Origin: Amycolatopsis jejuensis
Lineage (GTDB): Bacteria > Actinomycetota > Actinomycetes > Mycobacteriales > Pseudonocardiaceae
NCBI RefSeq assembly: GCF_000717335.1
Contig: NZ_JNYZ01000012.1
Location: 124,001 to 188,000, forward strand
Direction: 5' to 3'
DNA: 64,000 nucleotides
Numbering within the stretch: the first letter of the stretch is position 1; the number at the start of each line of letters is the position of its first letter. Shown one piece after another: positions 9,631 through 19,347 of this stretch. Made by a program: the position numbers and the translations under genes. Below the pieces are notes generated by a model that saw only the letters and a list, made by a program, of their open reading frames with translations, did no database searches and was not told where the DNA came from.

Positions 9631-9999
9631 AACCATGGGCGACCAGTTGCCGCCGAATCCGCTCGGCAACGCCGGCACACTGTCTTCCGCTGTAGCGCGG
9701 ATAAGGCGCATGGATAGTGCAGATAGCGGAAGCCCGGATCCGGAACCTGCTCCGACACTGTCCGCGCTGGAGCGGACCCGATCGCGGCACGGAAGGATGA
9801 CCTCCTCCGGGAGGATACGCGAATTCGCGAAAGTCTGGTCGCTGACCTGACGTATTAGGTCTGGACACACAATGGTGACTCGGGTGAGTTTAAACCGGGC
9901 CTAGTTCTTCGCGACTCGCTTGACGTGAGTCACCTTATCCAGGATGCAACAGGTGGTGGCCTCAAGGGTATTCGAACTTCGTCACGTTGCTCCGAGTAA
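9631..9999. other. 369-bp stretch without a supported gene
   Basis: No frame here looks protein-coding. The base composition is lower in GC than the flanks. The 5' end of the RHS fragment that follows is missing, so the stretch is probably a junction left by rearrangement. I see no terminator or repeat that I can support. Confidence 0.4.
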
Positions 10000-12732
10000 A
10001 TCAAGCCGCAAACATCAGGGCAGGCGACGTTCTCTGCACGCCCGGCAAGTGTCGTCTCGTATGACACCGCAGGCCGGGTCACCAACTCCCGGTTCACCAT
10101 CCCGATCGCCGAAGCCGGATTCGGCGGCAACTACTCCTTCTCGTGGCGCTACGACCCGCTCAGCGACGTCCTCCGGTCTTTCGGCAGCCCTTCCGCAGGC
10201 GGCTTGCCCGACGAGTCCATGATCACCGGTTACGACGCGCTGGACAAACCCATCACCCTGCAGGACGCCAGCAGCAGCGGCACCCTGCTGGTCTCCGGGA
10301 CCGACTACAACCCGTACGGGCAGGTGCTGCGGACCAATTACGAGGATCCCACCCTGCCCAACCAGATCGCGGTCACCCATACCTACGCCGACGGCACCAA
10401 CCGGCTCGCGACGACCCTGGCCGAGCGGGCAACCAAGACGAACTTCATGATCGCCAACCGGTTCTACGGCTACGACCCGGCAGGCAACATCACCTCCATC
10501 GCCGACACTCCCCAAGACGCCCCTGCCGACACCCAATGCTTCAGCTACGACTACCTCCAGCGCCTGACCCAGGCCTTCACCCCCACCTCCGGTGACTGCG
10601 CCACCGCCCCCAGCGCGACCGGCATGGGCGGGGCCGCGCCGTACTGGACGTCGTGGACGTACGACACCACCGGCAACCGCCGCACCCAAACCCAGCATGG
10701 CGCTGCCGGGGACACCACGGCGGCGTCGGCCTACCCCGACGCCGGGCAGCCGCAACCGCATGCGCTCCAGGCCCTGGACACCACCGGCCCCGGCGGCAGC
10801 AGTCACGCCGCCTACACCTATGACCCGTCCGGCCGCACTCTCACCGGCGCGGGGCTGACCTACACCTACGACGCCGAAGGCCACGTCGCCACCGCCACCG
10901 ATGCCGGCGGCAAAGTGTCCAGCTACCTCTACGACGCCGACGGCAACCTCCTGCTGACCAAGGACCCGACCGGCACCACCCTGACCTTCAACGACCTGGA
11001 ACTGTTCCGCGCGACCGGAATGTCCACCACGACCGGGACCCGGTTCTACACGTTCAACGGCCGGCCCGTCGCCGAACGCAACACCGGCACCGGCCTGACG
11101 TGGTCGATGGCGGACACTCAGAACACCACGTACGCCACCGTCAAGGCCGACAACCTGGCCGTCACGCAACGCTGGCAGGACCCCTGGGGCGTCTCGCGCG
11201 GCCCGGCTCCCACGACGTGGCCGGACAAACACGGCTACCTGGGCGGCTAACGGAACACGACCGGTCTGACCCACCTGGGCGCCCGCGAGTACGACCCGGC
11301 GACGGGCCGCTTCACGACGGTCGACCCGGTGCTGAAGACCGACGACCCGCAGCAGTTGAACGGCTACGCCTACGCCGACGACAACCCGGTGGGACAGTCC
11401 GACCCATCGGGCCTGTGCTCCGGCCCCGACGGCGCCTGCCACCTACCCGGCGGCAAACTGGGCGGCGGCGATGCCTGCCGCAACGGCGGCTGGAGCTGCG
11501 GAGGTTCGAACCAGAACATCTGCGGTTGCACTCAAGCACGACGTCCGGCCAACCATGGCGGTCCTTCGTCTCCAGCCGGGCACCGCCGGGGCGGATCATC
11601 GCGAAACGAGTGGATTGCCGATCACTCGCCGGCGGGCAACAACCGTCTTCAGCTTGGCGCTTTGTTCGGTTCGTACGGTGAGTCGTGGACTTCCAACGCA
11701 CAGGACTACTGGGCGCCGCAGGCGGGTCAGAATTATGCTTGTTTCGGACGCTTGGCTTGCCGGAATGCGTATCTCTATCTGAGTACGCACCAGGACGATA
11801 TCGACGGGGCAAAGAGAATAGCTGCCACGTATTGCGTAGAGCACTTTCAAGAATGTGTCGACCACGCCAGAACGTCTGCACTTATTTCAGACGTATACGA
11901 CCAGGGTGTCGGCGCGCTGGCGGGTGCCGGAATACTCCGCGAATCGCCAGGTTCCGCCGCGGGAAGCCGAGCTGTCGCCGAAGATCTTGCGACAGCCTGT
12001 CGCAACAGCTTTGCCGGTTCCACCCCGATACTCATGGCCGACGGGACGATGAAGCCGATCGAACAAGTCAAGGTCGGCGACAAGGTCCGCAACGCTCAAC
12101 CCGAAAACGGTCAGACCGAGATCCACCCGGTTTTGGCCCTGCACATCACCGACACCGACCGCGACTTCGTCGATGTCACGATCGCTACCCCCGGCGGGCC
12201 CAAGAAGATCACCAGCACCGCGCACCACCTGTGGTGGGACGTCAGCACCCATTCCTGGACCGACGCAGCCAGCCTCCGGCCAGGCGACTTCCTCGATACA
12301 CCTGGTGGCGGCCATTCCGGCGTCCAGTCTCTCAACCGCTACGCCAGCAGCCTCCGTACGTATAACCTCACCGTCGACACCACTCACACGTACTATGTAC
12401 TCGCTGGCCTGACGCCAGTTCTCGTGCACAATTCGGGACCGAACTGCGGGGTTGGACTTGGAGGTAAGAATGGTGACCGCCGTGGCGGTGAAGGCTTCCA
12501 CGGTAGCGAGTATTCCCTGGATGAGATCACCGAGTTCGTGAATGGGCATACGGGCGATGGGAATCCGGCAATGGGTAGACCCTCGGCGGCGGAGGTTGAG
12601 ACAACGTTGAGGCAAGCCGGGCCGCGTCAGCTTGACGGGCAGAATTCATCCCGATTCGACTATGGCGGGGTTCGCGTAATCGTCAACTGGGACATGCCGT
12701 GGAAATCGACAGCCTACTATCCGGGACGGTGA
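10000..12732 (+). pseudogene. Broken RHS/YD-repeat protein with HINT pretoxin domain and C-terminal toxin
   Basis: From about 10000 the frame encodes YD-repeat sequence (VSYDTAGRVTN, YDPAGNITS, YTYDAEGHVATAT) but has no start codon with a ribosome site and no secretion domains, so the 5' end is lost. An in-frame TAA interrupts it at 11248-11250. The same frame then resumes with the conserved RHS core end (LTHLGAREYDPATGRF). A cysteine-containing linker follows, then a HINT pretoxin domain (SFAGSTPILMADGTMKPIEQVKVGDKV ... VLVHN) at about 12005-12435, and a roughly 95-residue C-terminal domain ending STAYYPGR that I do not recognise. The downstream part could still be translated from an internal start. 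Family knowledge: such proteins deliver toxin tips to competing cells. Confidence 0.8.
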
Positions 12733-12736
12733 TGTC

Positions 12737-13198
12737 ATGTCAGAACTTCAAGCCCGTGAGTGGCTTGGTCGCCACCTGGGAGTCGTCGAGGTGGACCGGC
12801 TCGAGCGGATTGTGATCAGCGTGGCCCCTGCTCGCTCCTTGGGTATGGTCACGTTGCTGCTCGGTTGGTATGAGCACGTGGCGCGGATGGAGGGAGAGCT
12901 TGAATTTCCCGATGACGACAGGTCTGTCTGGGGTGCACATGACTTGATCGCAGCCGACTCCCTTCGGGATTTCATTGCCGGAGGTTTGGAGTTGGTTCCC
13001 GAGGAGGACGCGAGCAATTTCGTTTCCGCTCTCGGTGAGGTGGATTCGAGGTTTCGGTCGTATACGGAGGTCGACGAACTGGGCGTCCTCCTTCGGCTGG
13101 CCGGCGATGAGCCTGACGCGCGCGGATGGTGGTGGGTGCGTATTCCGCGCTTCGGCCCCATCCGGAGGGAGCTGGACCGATTTTCTGCATCGCTCTAG
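12737..13198 (+). CDS. Candidate immunity protein for the RHS-linked toxin
   Basis: This is a 153-residue protein, acidic and helix-rich, with no signal peptide and no membrane segment. It begins four bases after the stop of the RHS-HINT-toxin frame. I recognise no family. Function is inferred only from position: the gene directly behind a polymorphic toxin tip is usually its antidote. If the toxin is still expressed from an internal start, this gene must also be retained; if the toxin is dead, this is an orphan immunity gene. Confidence 0.6.
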   Translation: MSELQAREWLGRHLGVVEVDRLERIVISVAPARSLGMVTLLLGWYEHVARMEGELEFPDDDRSVWGAHDLIAADSLRDFIAGGLELVPEEDASNFVSALGEVDSRFRSYTEVDELGVLLRLAGDEPDARGWWWVRIPRFGPIRRELDRFSASL

Positions 13199-13240
13199 CG
13201 AACAAGTCCGGTTGCCTGCGGGTGACTGAGAATTGCCAAA

Positions 13241-14274
13241 GTGCCCAACCGGCGACTACCGACCCCGAGGCGGTTCTCGTCGCAGCGCCCCGCGCCCGCC
13301 CGTGCGACCCCTGCGGGAGAGTTGTCGGGTGCGGCGATCACGGTCGGGCGGTGGCTGGACACGCGGGTCGGGCCGGGCGCGTCGATGCTGCGCAGCTGCC
13401 GGCAGCATGTGCGCGGGTATCTGGTCCCGTATCTGGGCGATCGGCTGCTCGGGAAGTTGAGCAATGCGCAGGTGCAGGCGATGTTCACCGGGATCATCCG
13501 GACACCCGGCGCGGCGGAGAGGCCGGTTACTGCGGGCACACTGCAGCGCATCCAGGCCACGTTGCGCGCCGCGCTCAACGCCGCGGTGCGGCTGGGCTGA
13601 TCGGCCGCAGCCCCGCTCGTTTCGTCGCGTTGACCCCGGGCGCGGCGCCGCATGCGGGTGGTGTTGACGCCGCCGCGGGTCGCCTTGTGGCGCGCTGTGG
13701 ACGGCCGTGCAGCCCGCGGCGTTCCTACGCGAGATCCGCGGCCACCGGCTCTGCCCGCTGTTCCACCTGCTGGTGTTGCTCGGCCTGCGCCGCGGAGAGG
13801 CCATCGGCGTGAGGCGGCGCGACGTCGACATGGACGCCGGGTATCTGACGGTGTCGCACCAGATCCGGCAGGTCGGCGCGACGGTCGAGATCGGCAAGCC
13901 AAGAGCGACACGAGCCACCGTGTGATCGCTCTCGACCACGGCACCGTCGCCTTGCTGCACGGCCACCCCGCCGCGCAGGACGGCGACCCGGCGGGTTCTC
14001 TGTTTCTCAACGGCATGGCCGCCCTATCCGGCCCAACGCATTGACCAGTCTCTTCCGGGTCCTCAACACCCGCGCGGGGCTGCCGCCGGTTCGGCTGCAC
14101 GACCTGCGGTGCGGTCGGCTGTCCCTCGCCACGGGCGCGGACTGCAAGACTGTGCAGCACCTGCTCGGGCACAGCAGCATCGTGCTCACCGGCGACGCTT
14201 ACGTCAGTGCGCTGCCGAGGTTGGCCCGCGACTATGCGGAAGCCGCCGCCGAAGACCCCAGAACTGACCCGTAA
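13241..14274 (+). pseudogene. Decayed tyrosine recombinase (phage/ICE integrase) in frameshifted pieces
   Basis: Three pieces in different frames add up to one integrase. Piece 13241-13600 is the core-binding domain (TVGRWLDT ... LGDRLLGKLSNAQVQAMF ... ALNAAVRLG). Piece 13707-13925 carries the first catalytic-domain motif with its Arg (LLGLRRGEAIGV). Piece 14041-14274 has HDLR and LGHSSIVLTGDAY, the HxxR/LGH box, with the family Tyr around DAYVS. A stop and frameshifts separate the pieces, so it is inactive. It ends 190 bp from the 3' end of tRNA-Lys, a standard integrase target, suggesting that the toxin island to its left arrived on a tRNA-Lys-specific element. Confidence 0.78.
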
Positions 14275-14463
14275 CGCCGACCAGGAAAGAGCACAAACCC
14301 ACTGCGGCGAAGCACGCTCTCAACCGTGTTTTTCCCCGGCGCCACAGGGTTTTCCTGCTCGGCGCACAGGGAGAGCCCACCGCGAGCCCACACAAGATCA
14401 CCGCGAACACCCGCAAGATCCGCAGACGAGAACATCCCCGCTGGCCAGCGGGGATGTCGGTCG

Positions 14464-14539
14464 TGGTGGGCCGCCTGGGGCTCGAACCCAGAACCTACGG
14501 ATTAAAAGTCCGCAGCTCTACCAATTGAGCTAACGGCCC
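14464..14539 (-). tRNA. tRNA-Lys (TTT)
   Basis: A 76-nt cloverleaf reads on the minus strand. It has acceptor GGGCCGT pairing with GCGGCCC, D-arm TAGCTCAATTGGTAGAGC, anticodon loop CTTTTAA (anticodon TTT), the TTCGAGC T-loop, and an encoded CCA at 14464-14466. It is the likely attachment gene for the decayed integrase just upstream in plus coordinates. Confidence 0.95.
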
Positions 14540-14741
14540 GCCCGCTCAGTCTAGCGGGCCGGTCCCGGGTGGCTTCCGCGGTGGGTCCTCCTGGGTGGGT
14601 CCGGCCTCTCGGGCAAAGCTGTGACCTGGGGAAACGCCGAGTAAGCCGGGGGCGGCCCAACCGCCGGGCGGGGAGGGGCGGGAGGTGTCCCCACGCCGGT
14701 CACCAACGCTCGACACCCGCGAGACCGAGGCGAAGCCCGAC

Positions 14742-16022
14742 TCACCACAACCGCACCGACGCGCGCAGGATCTCCGCCAAGTCCTTTTCGGACGGTGCGC
14801 GTGGTGCGGTCGCCAGAAGTCGTTGCTGTTTAAGTGTTCCCTCTACCAAAGAGTCCACATCGGACTCCCCATAGCCGACCGCGCCGAGCCCCGCCGGTAG
14901 GCCGATCTCGTTCATCACCGTGGTCAGTACCGCGGGCAGGTGGCCGGAAAGATCTCCGGGCCATTCGAAGTCCGGTGCGAGCAGCCGGGCGACGCGCAGG
15001 TGGCGTTCCGGCGACGCCTCGAAGGTGAACCGGAATGCCGCCGGCGCGGTGAGCGAGACGGCCATGCCGTGCGGCACCATCGGCTCGTCGCCGGGGTAGC
15101 CGTCGGGGTGGAAATCCCGTACCTGACCGGCGATCGGGTACGCATTGGCGTGCGGAATGTGGACCCCGGCGTTGCCGAACCCGAGCCCGGCGAACGTCGC
15201 CGCCAGCGCCATCGCCTCGCGGGCCGCCAGGTCCTCGCCGTCGCGGACTGCGGCGGGCAGCGCCCACGACAGCAGTTGCAGCGACTTCTCCGCGAACATG
15301 TCCGCCAGCGGGTTCGCTCCGCAGTACGGCACGCGTTCCTCGGGACGTTTCCGGTTGAACTCCGTGTACGGCTTGGCCGTGTAACTTTCCGCCGCGTGGC
15401 ACAGGATGTCCATGCCGCTCGCCGCGGTGACCCCGGCGGGCTGGCTGACCGTGAGCCGCGGGTCCACCACTGCGAGCGTCGGCCGCAGCCGCAGGTGGCT
15501 GATCCCGCTTTTCACCCGCAGGGACAGCACGTCCAGTACGCACACGGTGGTGCTTTCGGACCCGGTGCCGGTGGTGGTCGGCACCGCGACCAGCGGTTTC
15601 AGCGGGTTGGCCGGCGCGCGTCCGCCGCCGACCGGCGCGTTGACGTAGTCCATCAGCTCGCCGTCGTTGCTGGTGAGGAGGTCGGCGGCCTTGGCGGTGT
15701 CGATGCTGGAGCCGCCGCCGACGGCCACGAATGCGTCGTACGGGCCGGACCCGCGGGCGAAGTCCACGGCTTTCTGCATGCTGACGTCGGTGGGTTCGAC
15801 GTGCACCCCGTCGAACGTCTCCGTCGCGATCCCGTACCCCCGGATGCCCGACGCGATCCGCTCCGGCCAGCCGGTGGCCGCGACGACCGGGTCGGTGACC
15901 ACGAGTACCCGGCGGGCGCCGAACTGCGTGAGGTCGTAGCCGATCTCGTCGCTCGCGCCGGTGCCGTACTTGAGTGCCGGTGCGCCGTAAGTGAAAACAG
16001 TCTCATGTTCGGTGGACGGCAT
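14742..16022 (-). CDS. Iron-containing alcohol dehydrogenase, hydroxyacid-oxoacid transhydrogenase-like
   Basis: This is a 426-residue group III (iron-type) alcohol dehydrogenase. Its start at 16022 is supported by GGGAGG upstream. VAVGGGSSIDTAKAA near residue 100 is the nucleotide-binding motif. The metal-ligand region includes MDILCHAAESY near 200 and GNAGVHIPHANAYPI near 285. The overall order of motifs, including VEPTD, PTTTGTGSESTTVCV and MVPHGMAVSLTAPAAF, closely follows the mammalian ADHFE1 hydroxyacid-oxoacid transhydrogenase as I remember it, which interconverts 4-hydroxybutyrate and 2-oxoglutarate with succinic semialdehyde and 2-hydroxyglutarate. It is divergent from a thiamine-diphosphate enzyme; the two may share a 119-bp control region. 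Confidence 0.85.
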   Translation of the reverse strand: MPSTEHETVFTYGAPALKYGTGASDEIGYDLTQFGARRVLVVTDPVVAATGWPERIASGIRGYGIATETFDGVHVEPTDVSMQKAVDFARGSGPYDAFVAVGGGSSIDTAKAADLLTSNDGELMDYVNAPVGGGRAPANPLKPLVAVPTTTGTGSESTTVCVLDVLSLRVKSGISHLRLRPTLAVVDPRLTVSQPAGVTAASGMDILCHAAESYTAKPYTEFNRKRPEERVPYCGANPLADMFAEKSLQLLSWALPAAVRDGEDLAAREAMALAATFAGLGFGNAGVHIPHANAYPIAGQVRDFHPDGYPGDEPMVPHGMAVSLTAPAAFRFTFEASPERHLRVARLLAPDFEWPGDLSGHLPAVLTTVMNEIGLPAGLGAVGYGESDVDSLVEGTLKQQRLLATAPRAPSEKDLAEILRASVRLW

Positions 16023-16141
16023 GGCGGCGCCTCCCTTCCTCCCCGGGCGGCAGGCGATCGACACAATCCGGCAGCAAGTTCTTCAAGATCACTTGACGCC
16101 GGTGAACGGTGCCGCCCTAAGCTCTCCTCATTAGATACCAA

Positions 16142-17785
16142 GTGGGAACCACCGTCGCGCAAACGGCCGTACGCGTCCTGAACGAGGCCCGGGTCCGCCG
16201 GGTGTACGCGGTCGTCGGCGAGTCGTTCCTCGAACTGCTGGACGCGCTTCGCCGCGAGCGGGACGTCACGCTCGTGTCGGCCCGCCACGATTCGGGCGCC
16301 GCCTTCATGGCCGAGGCCGAGGGCAAGCTCACCGAGCGGCCCGCCGTGCTGCTCGCGAGCCGTGGTCCGAGCGCGGCTGCGCTGGTCATGGGCGTGCAGA
16401 CGGCGTATCAGGACGAAACACCGATGGTCGTGCTGCTCGAAACCCCCGCGCTCGACCCGGTGCTCACCGGCGAGGTGCCGGCGTCCGATCTGACCGGGAT
16501 GTTCGAATCGATCGCGAAATGGTGCGTCCGCGCGGACGACCCCGACGAGGTCCCGCATCTGCTCGCCGAGGGCCTCGCCCGCTGCCGCGAAGGACGGCCG
16601 GGCCCGGTGGTGATCGGCGTACCGAGCGACGCGTGGGGCGTGCCGTACGACTCGGCCAAACCGGCCGCCCAGGTTCGCCCGCCCGTCACCGGAACGCTGG
16701 GCCGTTCGGCGGAAGCAGTGGCCGGGCTGGTCGACGAAGCGCGTTACCCGGTGGTGATCGTCGGCGGGCGGGCGCGGTCTGCGCGTGACGAGCTCATCGC
16801 CGTCGCCGACGAGCTGGCGCTCCCGGTGTACAACGCTTTCCGCAGGCAGGACGCCTTCCCGGAGAACCACGCGCGCTACGCCGGGCACCTCGGTCTCGGC
16901 ATCCCGGCCCGCCAGCTCGACGCACTGGAGCGCGCCGACCTGGTCCTCGCGCTCGGCACTCAGCTCGACGAAATCACCACCCAGGGCTACCGCTACCCGA
17001 CGCCGCAGCAGACGCTCGTGCTCGTCGGCACCGGCATCGACGAGCAACGCCGTCGCGGTCTCACGTTCCGCGTCGACACTGAGGTCGAGCCTTTCCTTCG
17101 AGAGCTGCGTACGATCGCTTCGCCACGTACGCGTCGAGCGTCGGCCGCCAATGCCGCTGTACACACCTTCATGACACCGCCGGACACCAGCGCCAACACA
17201 CGCGTACATCCGGTCGACGTGGTGCGCGCGCTGCGAAAGCTCGCGCCCGAGGACACCATCGTCACCAGCGACGCGGGTAACTTCGCGCAGTTCATGCACC
17301 GCTACTGGTGCTTCACTGCTCCGCGCAGCCAGCTGGGCCCGAGTAACGCCGCAATGGGGTACGCGGTACCTGCAGCGATCGCCGCAAAGCTCGCCGAGCC
17401 GCGACGCGCTGTGGTCGCCATGGTCGGCGACGCAGGCACGCTCATGACCGGACAGGAAATCGAGACCGCAGTGCGCTACCGGGCGCCGGTGATGGTGGTG
17501 GTGTTCCAGAACGGGTTGCACGGTGCGCTGGCCGTGCACCAGGCGCGGATGCACGGGCGGCTGTCCGGCGTGACGATCCCGCTCACGGACTTCGCGTCGT
17601 GGGCGCGCGGCCTCGGCGCGGCCGGGTACACGGTGGACGATCGGGAGGAACTGGAGCCGATCGTCGCGAGTGCGCTGGTCCGCCAGCGCCCGTGTGTGAT
17701 CGACGTACGGACCGACCCGGACGTCGTGACCCCCGACGTCCGGCTGAGCACCCTGCTCGGCGCCCCGCGCCCGTCGGTGACCTGA
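16142..17785 (+). CDS. Thiamine-diphosphate-dependent enzyme (acetolactate synthase/decarboxylase-like)
   Basis: This is a 547-residue protein with the three-domain layout of acetolactate synthase-type enzymes. The catalytic Glu is in VVGESF near residue 23. The central domain carries VVIVGGRARSA. The ThDP/Mg motif GDAGTLMTGQEIETAVRYRAP...FQN near residue 430 has Ala in place of the common Gly in GDG. The GTG start has no clear ribosome site, and transcripts may be nearly leaderless; TTGACG at 16093 and TAAGCT at 16118 are a possible but loosely spaced promoter. Substrate unknown. Divergent pairing with the transhydrogenase-like gene suggests 2-oxoacid metabolism. Confidence 0.83.
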   Translation: MGTTVAQTAVRVLNEARVRRVYAVVGESFLELLDALRRERDVTLVSARHDSGAAFMAEAEGKLTERPAVLLASRGPSAAALVMGVQTAYQDETPMVVLLETPALDPVLTGEVPASDLTGMFESIAKWCVRADDPDEVPHLLAEGLARCREGRPGPVVIGVPSDAWGVPYDSAKPAAQVRPPVTGTLGRSAEAVAGLVDEARYPVVIVGGRARSARDELIAVADELALPVYNAFRRQDAFPENHARYAGHLGLGIPARQLDALERADLVLALGTQLDEITTQGYRYPTPQQTLVLVGTGIDEQRRRGLTFRVDTEVEPFLRELRTIASPRTRRASAANAAVHTFMTPPDTSANTRVHPVDVVRALRKLAPEDTIVTSDAGNFAQFMHRYWCFTAPRSQLGPSNAAMGYAVPAAIAAKLAEPRRAVVAMVGDAGTLMTGQEIETAVRYRAPVMVVVFQNGLHGALAVHQARMHGRLSGVTIPLTDFASWARGLGAAGYTVDDREELEPIVASALVRQRPCVIDVRTDPDVVTPDVRLSTLLGAPRPSVT

Positions 17786-17985
17786 AATCTTCCTGAGAAC
17801 ACAGGGAAACGCCGCGAAACTTCGGTGGCTGGCAGCGGTCGGCTCAGGTAGCCTGACGGTGTTCCCGGGGTTCGCTCACGGACCCGGCGCACTCGGGCCC
17901 GAGTGCACGTGGGATTTCCCGGGTTCCCGGCCTTGTTTCGGGGTCAGTTCCAGTGAGTTCCGTTTGTTTCGGCGGGTACCCGGGT
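17786..17985. other. Gap before the repeat block
   Basis: No supported gene. Nothing in it reads as a tRNA or a strong terminator. Confidence 0.35.
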
Positions 17986-17989
17986 GAGG

Positions 17990-18580
17990 GTTTTGTACCC
18001 GGGGCAGGTTGGAGAAGGCGGGTTTTCCGGGGTTTTGCCGGGATCGGCCGGGTCTTGTCGGGATGTGCCGGATCGGCTGGGTTTTGCCTGGACTTGTCGG
18101 GACTTGCCAGGTCTCGCAGGGATCGGCCGGGACTTGCTGGATCAGCTGGACCCGGCTGGGACTTCTGGAACCGGCTGGGACTTGCCGGACCGGGCTAGGA
18201 CCTGCCGGACCGGGCTGGAACTTGCTGGACCGGCTAGAACTTGCCAGGTCTCGTCGGGATCGGCCGGGACTTGCCGGATCGGCTGGGACCTGTCAGGACT
18301 TGCCGGGCCCCGCCAAGAGCTGCCGGGACCGGTCAGGATCGGCTGCGATTTGCTTGGACCTGCCGGAAGCTATCGGGACCGGTCAGGACTCGCCGGGATC
18401 GGCTGGGACTGCCGGGATGTGCCAGGATTTGCCCGGGTCGGATCCGCTGGGGATCCATCCGGGAAGTGCCGGGCCGGATCCGCCGGGATCCAGCCCGGAG
18501 GGATGAGACTGGGTCCGTCGGGGATCCAGTGGCGATTGCCGGGCCGGGTCCGTCGGGGATCCACCTGGGAATCGCCGGAT
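17990..18580. repeat. Degenerate short tandem repeats (about 15/30-bp units)
   Basis: Roughly 590 bp are built from variants of CGGGATCGGCTGGGACTTGC. From about 18430 onward units around GGGGATCCA take over. Two plus-strand frames stay open through it only because the unit is GC-rich and stop-poor; the translated product is low-complexity and frame-independent in character, so I treat it as noncoding. It lies in a 2.1-kb gene-poor region upstream of the first cold-shock gene. Confidence 0.75.
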
Positions 18581-18655
18581 TTTGTCGGTGCCCGATGACA
18601 TCATCGCGGTCATCACCCCGCCTCGCGGCGGGGAAGGAACGAGGGGAGTTTCGTC

Positions 18656-19075
18656 ATGGCCGACGAAAAGGACGGGAAAACCCGCGCTGCCACCACGCGG
18701 GGCAGGGCACGGTCCCCGCGAGCCGGGGGCGCTGGAGGGATGATGTCGGTGGTCCGGGACGAGCCCGGCCAAAACGGCGCGGACAGTGCAGCGCGTGGCG
18801 CAGCTCGAGGTGCGAGCGGCGCGGGGCGTGGTGCGGGCGCGGCTCGTGGTGCGAGCGGCACGGCGCGGAGTGCGGATACAGCTCGAGGCGCGGGTGGAGC
18901 GGCACGCGGAGGCCCGAGCGGGGCGGAAGTGCCCGGCCAGCGAGCGTCCGGTGTGGTGCCGGTGTTGTTCAGCGCCAGTGCGGAAGCTCACGATGTCGCG
19001 GTGGTCGCACCTGAACGGGGTACCGAATGGCGTTCCCCGTTCGGAGCACCGCTGCGACCTGCCAGTGGGGAGTGA
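18656..19075 (+). CDS. Possible small Ala/Gly/Arg-rich protein (low confidence)
   Basis: This is a 139-residue frame starting MADEKDGKTRAATTRG. GGGGAG lies seven bases before ATG 18656 and a CCCCGCC/GGCGGGG hairpin at 18616-18633 precedes it. The product is almost entirely A, G, R and S and predicted disordered. The underlying DNA contains internal near-repeats such as CTCGAGGTGCGAGCGGC, like the neighbouring noncoding repeats, and the opposite strand is also open. The ribosome site argues for a gene; the composition argues against one. Confidence 0.3.
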   Translation: MADEKDGKTRAATTRGRARSPRAGGAGGMMSVVRDEPGQNGADSAARGAARGASGAGRGAGAARGASGTARSADTARGAGGAARGGPSGAEVPGQRASGVVPVLFSASAEAHDVAVVAPERGTEWRSPFGAPLRPASGE

Positions 19076-19347
19076 CATCGGTCCGACCTGCCGGGCGTGA
19101 GCCTGGGCACGCTAGTGCGAGCCCAGGTGTGCCAGGGATCGCGGACTGCCACAGCAAGTCGGCGGGATGCTGGTGAACCATGCGGCGAGCCGGGGCGCCC
19201 GGGTCTGCCACGGTGAGAATGCGAGCCGGGCCCACTGCGCAGCCAGTGCGAGCCCAGGTGCGTCATCGGCCGAGGCCAGCTCCGGCATGACCGCAGGGAA
19301 CGCACCGAACCTCGCCACTGCGAGCCACACACCACGGCGCACCCGGA

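Noticed and set aside
17953..18598. Long plus-strand frames through the first repeat block
   Set aside because: They arise from a stop-poor GC-rich repeat and are open in two frames at once. The products are low-complexity and have no ribosome sites.
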